From contig JAGCZE010000043.1 of NCBI GenBank assembly GCA_017960415.1, positions 1-5,616 of the forward strand: 5,616 bases of DNA. Reading direction: 5' to 3'. The notes beneath the pieces are model-generated. The model was not told the DNA's origin. It ran no database searches and saw only the letters and a program-made list of their open reading frames with translations. The position numbers were made by a program, and so were the translations under genes. Of the stretch, positions 1-5,608 are shown piece after piece. How positions within the stretch are numbered: the stretch's first letter is position 1; each line of letters starts with the position of its first letter. This stretch comes from Lachnospiraceae bacterium (GTDB lineage Bacteria > Bacillota_A > Clostridia > Lachnospirales > Lachnospiraceae).

Positions 1-492
1 AGTCAGATCACGGTGAAAATGATCGTAGAAAAATGCGGTATCAACAGGAATTCATTTTACTATCATTATCAGGATATTCCTGCGCTGATCGAGGAGATCG
101 TGATCGAAGAAGCAGACAGGATAATTGCCGAGTATCCCGATATTGATTCTATAGAAACTGCATTAAAGGTAGCGATAGATTTTGCAGCCAATAACAGGAA
201 GGCAATATTGCATATCTATAATTCCGTCAACAGGGATATTTTTGAGCAGAGTCTGTGGAGAGTATGCGAGCATATAGTGAAGTCATATTGCAACGGCCTT
301 CTGAAAGGACGGTCGATCGACATCCTTGACCGCGAAGTGATCGAGCGTTTTGTCAGATGCGAATGCTTTGGTATTGTTCTGGAATGGTTGAATGCCGGAA
401 CGGTAAGTGATGTACATGCGCAGATAGAGCGTTTTTGCAAGCTTTATCACGGAATGCCGGAGGAGTTGATAAAGCGAAGTCTGAATAAATAA
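1..492 (+). CDS. TetR/AcrR-family transcriptional regulator, 5'-truncated by the window edge
   Basis: The reading frame is open from base 1 and ends at TAA 490-492, giving 163 visible residues. The first visible residues (SQITVKMIVEKCGINRNSFY) are the second half of a TetR-type helix-turn-helix: the 'iTVkmIve' helix, the turn at CGINR, and the recognition helix ending in the family hallmark FYYHY followed by 'QDIPALIEE'. TetR proteins normally have roughly 20-30 residues before this point, so the real start lies upstream; the in-frame GTG at 13 falls inside the DNA-binding domain and is not a credible start. The remaining ~130 residues are predicted helical with no recognised ligand motif, as is usual for the variable ligand-binding and dimerisation domain. 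A strong terminator follows 23 bases after the stop. By analogy with other TetR-pump pairs it may repress the downstream genes, its own gene, or both. That is inference, because no operator palindrome was found in the visible DNA. The family call is firm; the ligand is unknown. Confidence 0.88.
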   Translation, partial: SQITVKMIVEKCGINRNSFYYHYQDIPALIEEIVIEEADRIIAEYPDIDSIETALKVAIDFAANNRKAILHIYNSVNRDIFEQSLWRVCEHIVKSYCNGLLKGRSIDILDREVIERFVRCECFGIVLEWLNAGTVSDVHAQIERFCKLYHGMPEELIKRSLNK

Positions 493-514
493 CCGATTTT
501 TTTAGGCAAATGAG

Positions 515-550
515 TGCCTGTGTCTGAATTTTGGACACAGGCATTTTTTT
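515..550 (+). terminator. Rho-independent terminator after the TetR gene
   Basis: A perfect 10-bp inverted repeat, TGCCTGTGTC at 515-524 and GACACAGGCA at 534-543, encloses a 9-base loop and is followed at once by seven T (544-550). This is a classic intrinsic terminator for + strand transcription. It lies between the regulator stop (492) and the next gene (610), so the downstream genes need their own promoter or readthrough. A short alternative pairing exists just upstream: AGGCA at 504-508 can pair with TGCCT at 515-519, which is the base of the terminator's 5' arm. On the minus strand the hairpin is not directly followed by a T run, so it appears to work in one direction only. Confidence 0.9.
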
Positions 551-594
551 GACCGTTTTATTTCCGGAGAAGAGGTTATAGAATGGCATCATCG

Positions 595-601
595 AAAGGA
601 G
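595..601 (+). promoter_or_regulatory. Shine-Dalgarno site that decides the DUF308 gene start
   Basis: AAAGGAG at 595-601 is followed by an 8-base spacer and ATG at 610. An in-frame ATG at 583 would add nine hydrophilic residues. It has weaker upstream purine motifs (GGAGA 566-570 at 12 bases, GAGG 572-575 at 7 bases). The better match and spacing favour 610. Confidence 0.7.
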
Positions 602-609
602 ATGAACTT

Positions 610-1206
610 ATGAGAATGCGAAGTATAGCTCCTATAAGGATTGCAAAGACAGGATATATCGTGATGTCATGTGTATTTTGTCTGGTGGGTCTGATGTTTG
701 TGATCAACCCCAATGTTTCGGCTGAGATGCTGACCTATGCTTTGGGTTTTGCACTGGTCCTGTTTGGGGCGATAAAGATACTTGGTTATTTTTCAAAGGA
801 TCTGTTCCGCCTGGCTTTCCAGTTTGACTTGGAATTCGGAATAGTGCTTGCGATAATGGGAACGATAGTCCTGATAAAACCCAAAGAGTTCACGGATTTC
901 ATTTTCGTGGCAATGGGAGTTGCAGCGCTGGCTGAATCACTTTTTAAGATCAGGATAACATTTGAATCGAAGAGATTCGGGATCAGATCATGGCCGGCTT
1001 CGCTGTGTCTGGCAATATTAAACGCATTGATCGGTATCGGTCTTATGGCGCAGCCGTGGGAAGCAGCCAAGGTTATGACGGTACTGCTCGGGATATCGCT
1101 GCTGGCGGAAGGGATCCTGAACCTGTATGTTGCGATCAGCATGGTCAAGATCGTGAAGAACCAGTATCCCGACATCATTGAAGAAGATTACAAGATCGTA
1201 TCCTGA
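610..1206 (+). CDS. DUF308/HdeD-like six-helix membrane protein
   Basis: The protein is 198 residues from ATG 610, chosen for its Shine-Dalgarno; an ATG at 583 would give 207. Six hydrophobic stretches lie at about 14-32, 40-58, 70-90, 95-114, 130-148 and 154-175, with short loops and a charged C-terminal tail (residues 180-198). Three two-helix units are visible. Each has a loop proline (P34, P91, P149), then a helix with a conserved glycine 12 residues later (G46, G103, G161), a leucine/alanine-rich stretch and a terminal Lys-Ile or Asn-Leu; the unit length is 57-58 residues. This pattern is that of DUF308 proteins, the group containing E. coli HdeD, an inner-membrane protein linked to acid resistance. 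The biochemical function of DUF308 proteins is not established and no catalytic residue is visible. The next gene begins 31 bases downstream without a terminator, so it is probably the first gene of an operon with the MMPL transporter. It may be an accessory membrane subunit, which is inference. The family call is good; the role is unknown. Confidence 0.82.
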   Translation: MRMRSIAPIRIAKTGYIVMSCVFCLVGLMFVINPNVSAEMLTYALGFALVLFGAIKILGYFSKDLFRLAFQFDLEFGIVLAIMGTIVLIKPKEFTDFIFVAMGVAALAESLFKIRITFESKRFGIRSWPASLCLAILNALIGIGLMAQPWEAAKVMTVLLGISLLAEGILNLYVAISMVKIVKNQYPDIIEEDYKIVS

Positions 1207-1237
1207 ATAAGAAATACAGTTAAGGAGGTTAGGAAAA

Positions 1238-3355
1238 ATGAAATTGGCAAAAGCGGTTGTAAAATACCGTATTCCAATCCTGGTGGCCACACTGCTGCTT
1301 ATGATCCCCGCAGTGCTCGGTTATGCGGGAACAAGAGTTAATTACGATATGCTCGATTATCTGCCCGAAAGCATGGATACAGTCAAGGGACAGAACGAGC
1401 TGATGAATGATTTCGGCAAGGGAGCGTTCTCATTTATCATTGCCGAAAATATGAAAGAAAAAGATGTGACGGAATTAAAATCGAAGATTGAAAAGGTTGA
1501 ACATGTTGAAACCGTGATCTGGTACGATTCGCTGGCGGATCTTTCAATTCCGATGGAAATGCTTCCGGATAAGGTTTACAAGGCGTTTAATACCGACAAT
1601 GCCACGATGATGGCGGTTTTCTTCGACAGTTCGACTTCGGCCGATGTTACGATGGATGCGATCCGGGAGGTACGTAAGATTGCCGGCGAGCAGTGCTTCG
1701 TTTCGGGCATGTCGGCGCTGGTAACGGATCTAAAGGATCTGTGCGAAAAAGAAGAGCCGATCTACGTCGGGATTGCGGTAGCACTTGCGCTCGTGGCAAT
1801 GCTGGTACTCCTCGACAGTTGGCTGGTTCCTTTCGTATTTCTTGCATCGATAGGCATGATGATCCTGCTTAATCTTGGATCGAACTATTTCCTCGGCGAG
1901 ATATCGTATATTACCAAGGCTCTTTCGGCAGTGCTTCAGCTGGCCGTGACTATGGATTATTCGATATTCCTCTGGAACTGTTACAACGAGAAACGTTCTT
2001 CCGCATCGGATAATAAAGAAGCCATGGCGGAAGCCGTACATGATACATTTACGAGTGTTCTCGGAAGTTCGATCACCACAGTGGCCGGATTCATCGCATT
2101 GTGCTTCATGACATTTACGATGGGACGCGATCTGGGTATTGTAATGGCAAAAGGCGTTATCTTCGGTGTTATCGGATGTGTAACGGTTCTTCCGGCACTG
2201 ATACTGGTATTTGATAAGCCTTTGCAGAAGACAAAACACAAAGCGCTGATTCCGGAGATGAAAGGCTTCTCGGGAGCGTTGATCAGGATATTCCCCGTAT
2301 TTCTGGTTGCATTTGCGATACTGGTCGTCCCCGCATATTACGGATACAGCGAGACCAATAAGGAAGTTTATTACGATATGGGCGAATGTCTGCCCCGGGA
2401 TATTCCCTACGTAACGGCGAATGCGAAGCTGCATGATGATTTCGATATCGCGTCGACACATATGCTGCTCGTCGATAAAGAAACATCTTCAAAAGATGTA
2501 CGTTCGATGATCGGCGAAATGGAAAAGGTTGACGGCGTCAAATATGTGCTCGGGCTTGAATCGGTAGTAGGTTCAAGGATCCCGGAGGAATTCATTCCCG
2601 ATGAGGTTAAGAGCATGCTCGAAAGCGACAACTGGAAGCTGCTCCTGATCAATTCGGAATACAAAGTTGCATCCGATGAAGTAAATGCGCAGATCGATGA
2701 ACTGAATTCGATACTGAAGAAATACGATAACGGTGGCATGCTGATCGGCGAAGCACCCTGCATGAAGGATATGATCGAAACGACAGACCATGACTTCAAA
2801 GTCGTAAATATGGTTTCGATATTGGCGATATTCCTGATAATTGCGCTTGTAGAGAAGAGCTTCTCACTGCCTGTCATTCTGATCTCGGTAATAGAGGTCG
2901 CAATATTCATCAATCTCGGACTTCCTCATTACTTAGGTTCAAGCCTTCCGTTCATCGCACCGATATGTATCAGCACGATACAGCTTGGCGCAACGGTTGA
3001 TTATGCGATACTGATGACAACCAGGTATAAGCATGAGAGGATTGCCGGTGCAGAGAAGAAAGATGCGGTTCTGACAGCACTTTCAACATCGATCCCTTCG
3101 ATCATCGTATCAGGTATGGGATTGTTTGCTGCGACTTTCGGTGTTGCGGTTTACTCCGATATTGACATCATCAGCTCAATGTGCATGCTGATGGCAAGAG
3201 GCGCTGCGATCAGCGTATTGATGGTTGTATTTACGCTTCCCGCTATGCTGATGTTGTTTGATAAGGTTATTTGCAAGACTACTTTTGATATGTTGCATGT
3301 CGGAAAAAGTGAGAATGGTGTAAAGAGCAGTCTTAAACAGAGATTTGGATTATAA
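1238..3355 (+). CDS. MMPL-family RND-superfamily transporter
   Basis: This is a complete 705-residue protein. The start ATG has TAAGGAGG at 1221-1228, nine bases upstream. The topology is the RND/MmpL duplicated plan: one helix (about 13-31), an outside domain (about 32-175), five helices (about 176-196, 198-216, 228-249, 276-296, 303-326), a short cytoplasmic link, then the second half with one helix (about 348-369), an outside domain (about 370-520) and five helices (about 523-540, 542-563, 571-595, 617-640, 649-675). The halves match visibly: 'YDM' with a nearby 'LP' occurs at residues 36-43 and again at 379-386. Helix 4 carries D240-Y241 and helix 10 D588-Y589, the positions of the Asp-Tyr proton-relay pairs of mycobacterial MmpL3, so the pump is probably proton-driven and intact. 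There is no long cytoplasmic C-terminal domain; only about 30 residues follow the last helix. MMPL proteins export lipids, lipopeptides or hydrophobic drugs; the substrate here cannot be read from sequence. It sits between the DUF308 gene and the exported heptad-repeat gene (48-base gap) and probably shares their transcript. Confidence 0.92.
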   Translation: MKLAKAVVKYRIPILVATLLLMIPAVLGYAGTRVNYDMLDYLPESMDTVKGQNELMNDFGKGAFSFIIAENMKEKDVTELKSKIEKVEHVETVIWYDSLADLSIPMEMLPDKVYKAFNTDNATMMAVFFDSSTSADVTMDAIREVRKIAGEQCFVSGMSALVTDLKDLCEKEEPIYVGIAVALALVAMLVLLDSWLVPFVFLASIGMMILLNLGSNYFLGEISYITKALSAVLQLAVTMDYSIFLWNCYNEKRSSASDNKEAMAEAVHDTFTSVLGSSITTVAGFIALCFMTFTMGRDLGIVMAKGVIFGVIGCVTVLPALILVFDKPLQKTKHKALIPEMKGFSGALIRIFPVFLVAFAILVVPAYYGYSETNKEVYYDMGECLPRDIPYVTANAKLHDDFDIASTHMLLVDKETSSKDVRSMIGEMEKVDGVKYVLGLESVVGSRIPEEFIPDEVKSMLESDNWKLLLINSEYKVASDEVNAQIDELNSILKKYDNGGMLIGEAPCMKDMIETTDHDFKVVNMVSILAIFLIIALVEKSFSLPVILISVIEVAIFINLGLPHYLGSSLPFIAPICISTIQLGATVDYAILMTTRYKHERIAGAEKKDAVLTALSTSIPSIIVSGMGLFAATFGVAVYSDIDIISSMCMLMARGAAISVLMVVFTLPAMLMLFDKVICKTTFDMLHVGKSENGVKSSLKQRFGL

Positions 3356-3387
3356 ATGTGAATAAAAAATGTAATTATGTTAGTCGC

Positions 3388-3396
3388 AAAAGGAGG
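3388..3396 (+). promoter_or_regulatory. Shine-Dalgarno site that decides the heptad-repeat gene start
   Basis: AAAAGGAGG at 3388-3396 is followed by a 7-base spacer and ATG 3404. The in-frame ATG at 3377 lies upstream of this site, has no ribosome-binding sequence of its own in the AT-rich gap, and would put nine residues in front of a standard signal peptide. The start is therefore 3404. Confidence 0.88.
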
Positions 3397-3403
3397 CACT
3401 ATC

Positions 3404-3487
3404 ATGAAGAACAGGATAATGAAGGTCACTGCAGTCGTACTCGGCGTGGTGCTGATAATGGCAGGTGTAGGTAATTCCGCATATGCG
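3404..3487 (+). other. Sec signal peptide of the heptad-repeat protein
   Basis: The 28-residue leader has a basic start (MKNRIMK), a hydrophobic core of about 14 residues (VTAVVLGVVLIMAG) and a small-residue cleavage region ending in A-Y-A before Leu29, which fits signal peptidase I. There is no Leu-x-x-Cys lipobox, so it is not a lipoprotein leader. The core is short for a stable anchor, which favours cleavage, but this is a judgement by eye. Confidence 0.82.
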
Positions 3488-5608
3488 CTTACCGGAGACA
3501 GGGATAAAGATAAGGAAGAAGTTAAGGAAGCTGTTTCGGAGCTTATTTGCGATGAAGAAAGCAATAAGCCTGAGAAAGACGAAACGGTCTATGTTATTGC
3601 AGACAATGACGGTACAGTAAAAAAGATAATAGTAAGCGACTGGCTGAAGAACATGACCGGCGACAAGCTCCTGAATGATGAGACAGATCTTACGGATATC
3701 GAAGAGGTCAAGGGCGAGGATCATGTCTATTCGATGAACGGCGAGAACAGCCGTGTTTGGGATGCCGAGGGTAATGATATTTACTATCGCGGCAACCTGG
3801 AAAAAGAGCTTCCGGTTGCGCTGAAAGTCAGCTATATGCTGGACGGACAAGAAATAAGCGCAGAAGACTTAAAAGGTAAGAGCGGAGAACTTACTATACG
3901 TTATGAGTACGAGAACAAGCAGTATGAGATGAAGAACATCAACGGCAGCGAAGAAAAGATATACGTTCCGTTTGCCATGCTGACCGGAATGATCCTTGAT
4001 AATGATGTCTTTACCAATGTTGAGGTTTCAAACGGAAAGCTTGTGAACGACGGCAACAGGACGGTTGTGATCGGTGCGGCTCTTCCCGGACTCAGAGAGA
4101 ATCTGGGACTTGAAGAGGATAAAATGCCCGAGATCGCCGATTGTTTCGAGATAAAGGCACATGTTGAAAATTATGAGCCCGCAATGGCTGTAACTCTAGC
4201 AACCAATGATCTGTTCAATAAGATCAATACTGATAAACTCGATACATTCGACGGCCTTAACGATTCAATGGATGAGCTGACAGACGCCGCTGAGCAGTTG
4301 ATGAACGGGTCTTCACAGCTGTATGAGGGACTTGAAACACTGCTTGAGAAGGCGGGCGTTCTGGCAAACGGTATAGATGCGCTGGCAGCAGGTTCTGCTC
4401 AGCTTAAGGAAGGTGCTGAACAGCTTGATGCGGGTATCGGTCAGGTAAAGGACGGCTTAACGGATCTGAATAACGGTCTTGATACTCTTGCAGCAAATAA
4501 TGATGCATTAAACGGCGGAGCAAAGCAGGTATTTGAGACACTGCTTGCTACAGCACAGAGCCAGCTTTCGGCAGCCGGTGTAGATGTTCCCGAGTTGACG
4601 GTAGATAATTATTCACAGGTTCTTGAAGGAGTTATTGCCACACTTGATGAGGATGCGGTATATGCTAAAGCGCAGGAAGCAGTAAGAGCAGCAGTAGAGG
4701 AAAAGCGCGGCTATATTGAGGAGCAGGTTACATCAGCAGTCAGGGCACAGGTAACCGAGGCCGTAAATGAGGCAGTAAAGGCTCAGGTTGAGGAAGGCGT
4801 AGAGGCAGCTGTCAGAGCCAAGGTGGAAGAAGGAGTAAGAAACGAAGTTAAGGCGTTGATCGCTGCTGGCACAGAACAACAGATGAGCAGTGATGAAGTT
4901 GCAGCAATTATTTCGAAGAATACAGATGCGAAGATGGCAGAAGATGATATCGTCTCAACGATAGAACAGACAATCAACGCCAAGCTTGCATCGGAAGAGA
5001 TCGCAACACTGACAGAATCTACCATAGAAGCCAAGATGTCAAGCGAGGAGATTAAAGAAACGATCAAAACAAATACTGATCTTCAGGTGGAGAAAGCTAT
5101 TGCAGACAATATGGCTTCCGAAGAGGTTAAGGCAAAGCTTGCTCAGGCATCAGAAGGCGTTTCGAAGATCATAGCATTGAAGACTTCTCTTGACAGCTAC
5201 AATACATTTTACAAAGGCCTTGCGGCTTATACCAACGGGGTTTCCCAGGCAGCGACGGGCGCAGCACAGTTGAAGGAAGGCAGTGTCCGGCTTAAGGACG
5301 GATCGGCTGCACTTGTAAACGGCAGTGCGGCACTCAATGCCGGACTTGCAAACGTTCAGGATAATATGCCTGCACTTATTGACGGTGTTACACAGTTAAG
5401 GGACGGTGCAGGACGTCTGTCCGACGGTATGAAGGAATTCAACGAGAAGGGTATCGAGAAGCTGGTTGAAGCAGTCGATGGCGATCTTGAGGGTCTCGTT
5501 GAAAGATTTAAAGCAGTTGCGGAGGTTTCAAAGAATTATAAGAGTTTCTCGGGCTTGAGCAACGAAATGGACGGAGAAGTAAAGTTCATCTACAAGATCG
5601 GTGAATAA
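3404..5608 (+). CDS. Exported xxxLxxG heptad-repeat coiled-coil protein (YhgE/EsaA-ectodomain-like repeats)
   Basis: The protein is 734 residues from ATG 3404, chosen for its strong Shine-Dalgarno. Residues 1-28 form a Sec signal peptide. Residues 29 to about 290 are a mixed, acidic, non-repetitive N-terminal domain containing the protein's only two cysteines (C49, C247). Residues 296-372 are 11 contiguous xxxLxxG heptads. Residues 373-605 are a predicted mostly helical, Ala/Glu-rich segment with Val every fourth residue (438-486) and a 17-residue tandem repeat (494-561, plus a partial copy at 570-579). Residues 606-675 are 10 more heptads. Residues 676-734 are a charged tail ending in VKFIYKIGE. 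No second membrane helix, LPXTG motif or lipobox is visible. xxxLxxG heptads are known from ectodomains of YhgE/Pip-type proteins and EsaA, where they form long extracellular rods. I infer a secreted or surface-held helical rod that partners the upstream MMPL pump. Whether the signal sequence is cleaved or kept as an anchor is unresolved. The 48-base gap before it is AT-rich and holds no terminator. No enzyme motif was seen. Confidence 0.85.
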   Translation: MKNRIMKVTAVVLGVVLIMAGVGNSAYALTGDRDKDKEEVKEAVSELICDEESNKPEKDETVYVIADNDGTVKKIIVSDWLKNMTGDKLLNDETDLTDIEEVKGEDHVYSMNGENSRVWDAEGNDIYYRGNLEKELPVALKVSYMLDGQEISAEDLKGKSGELTIRYEYENKQYEMKNINGSEEKIYVPFAMLTGMILDNDVFTNVEVSNGKLVNDGNRTVVIGAALPGLRENLGLEEDKMPEIADCFEIKAHVENYEPAMAVTLATNDLFNKINTDKLDTFDGLNDSMDELTDAAEQLMNGSSQLYEGLETLLEKAGVLANGIDALAAGSAQLKEGAEQLDAGIGQVKDGLTDLNNGLDTLAANNDALNGGAKQVFETLLATAQSQLSAAGVDVPELTVDNYSQVLEGVIATLDEDAVYAKAQEAVRAAVEEKRGYIEEQVTSAVRAQVTEAVNEAVKAQVEEGVEAAVRAKVEEGVRNEVKALIAAGTEQQMSSDEVAAIISKNTDAKMAEDDIVSTIEQTINAKLASEEIATLTESTIEAKMSSEEIKETIKTNTDLQVEKAIADNMASEEVKAKLAQASEGVSKIIALKTSLDSYNTFYKGLAAYTNGVSQAATGAAQLKEGSVRLKDGSAALVNGSAALNAGLANVQDNMPALIDGVTQLRDGAGRLSDGMKEFNEKGIEKLVEAVDGDLEGLVERFKAVAEVSKNYKSFSGLSNEMDGEVKFIYKIGE
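4289..4519 (+). repeat. Heptad-repeat block 1: 11 contiguous xxxLxxG units
   Basis: These 231 bases encode residues 296-372 of the exported protein as 11 uninterrupted seven-residue units. Typical units are SSQLYEG, SAQLKEG, AEQLDAG and LTDLNNG. Position 4 is Leu in ten of the 11 units (Val in one). Position 7 is Gly in nine, with Lys in the third unit and Asn in the tenth. The repeat is at protein level; the DNA copies are diverged, so it is not a recent expansion. The pattern is the xxxLxxG heptad known from YhgE/Pip-like proteins. Confidence 0.93.
4715..4861 (+). repeat. Val-every-fourth-residue segment with a 12-residue super-repeat
   Basis: Counting codons, an Ile (4715), then eleven Val (4727 to 4847, each exactly 12 bases apart), then an Ile (4859) occupy every fourth position over residues 438-486. 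Within it, bases 4739-4846 form three 12-residue units of pattern V(R/K)A(Q/K)V(T/E)E(A/G)Vxxx, and a partial unit follows at 4847-4870. Intervening positions are mainly Ala, Glu, Arg, Lys and Gln, with no proline, so a helix is expected. A strict four-residue spacing differs from the seven-residue pattern of normal coiled coils. Confidence 0.88.
4883..5140 (+). repeat. 17-residue tandem repeat: four full units and one partial
   Basis: Full units begin at 4883, 4934, 4985 and 5036, exactly 51 bases apart. After a 24-base insertion (VEKAIADN) a partial fifth unit begins at 5111 and runs for 10 residues. Each unit opens with (M/L)(A/S)(S/E)(D/E)(D/E)(I/V), has Ile, Thr or Leu at position 10, and the full units end in (A/L)(K/Q). 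The Ser-Ser/Ala-acidic-acidic opening resembles a helix N-cap. DNA copies are diverged, which argues for an old, selected repeat rather than slippage. Confidence 0.88.
5219..5428 (+). repeat. Heptad-repeat block 2: 10 contiguous xxxLxxG units
   Basis: These 210 bases encode residues 606-675 as 10 uninterrupted seven-residue units, for example AAQLKEG, SVRLKDG, SAALVNG and VTQLRDG. Gly is kept at position 7 in all but the seventh unit. The first two units are degenerate at position 4 (Tyr, Ala) and the seventh has Val there. Block 2 nearly equals block 1 in length and resembles it in sequence (SAQLKEG against AAQLKEG), so the two may pair as an antiparallel helical hairpin. Confidence 0.92.

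Noticed and set aside
13..15. GTG as the start of the TetR gene
   Set aside because: It falls inside the helix-turn-helix domain, and the frame is open to base 1 with family-like residues before it. The gene is truncated by the window.
549..584. Possible sigma-A promoter: TTGACC at 549-554 with TATAGA at 577-582 or TAGAAT at 579-584
   Set aside because: The spacer would be 22-24 bases, too long for a standard promoter, and TTGACC overlaps the terminator T run. With a 17-base spacer to TAGAAT the -35 box is poor. The operon probably has a promoter nearby but I cannot place it.
353..592. Minus-strand open frame of 79 codons covering the terminator
   Set aside because: It overlaps the regulator and the terminator hairpin antisense, and shows no recognisable protein features.
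1730..2461. Long open frame of 243 codons on the minus strand inside the transporter gene
   Set aside because: It lies entirely antisense to a well-supported MMPL coding region. Its translation is rich in Arg, His, Tyr and Cys without any domain pattern, and it has no matching Shine-Dalgarno evidence. It is a shadow.
3356..3387. AT-rich gap before the heptad-repeat gene as a separate promoter
   Set aside because: Boxes such as TTGGAT and TAATTA are present but wrongly spaced. Simple AT richness in a 48-base intergenic gap is expected inside an operon.
3151..3564. Minus-strand open frame of 137 codons crossing the gap between the transporter and the heptad-repeat gene
   Set aside because: Its Ser/Thr and hydrophobic runs are the complement of the real genes' codons, including the signal peptide region. 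It would read through the intergenic ribosome site of the real gene.
4715..5140. CRISPR-like or recent tandem DNA repeat
   Set aside because: The periodicity is in the protein. Codon choices differ between units and there are no identical direct repeats with unique spacers.
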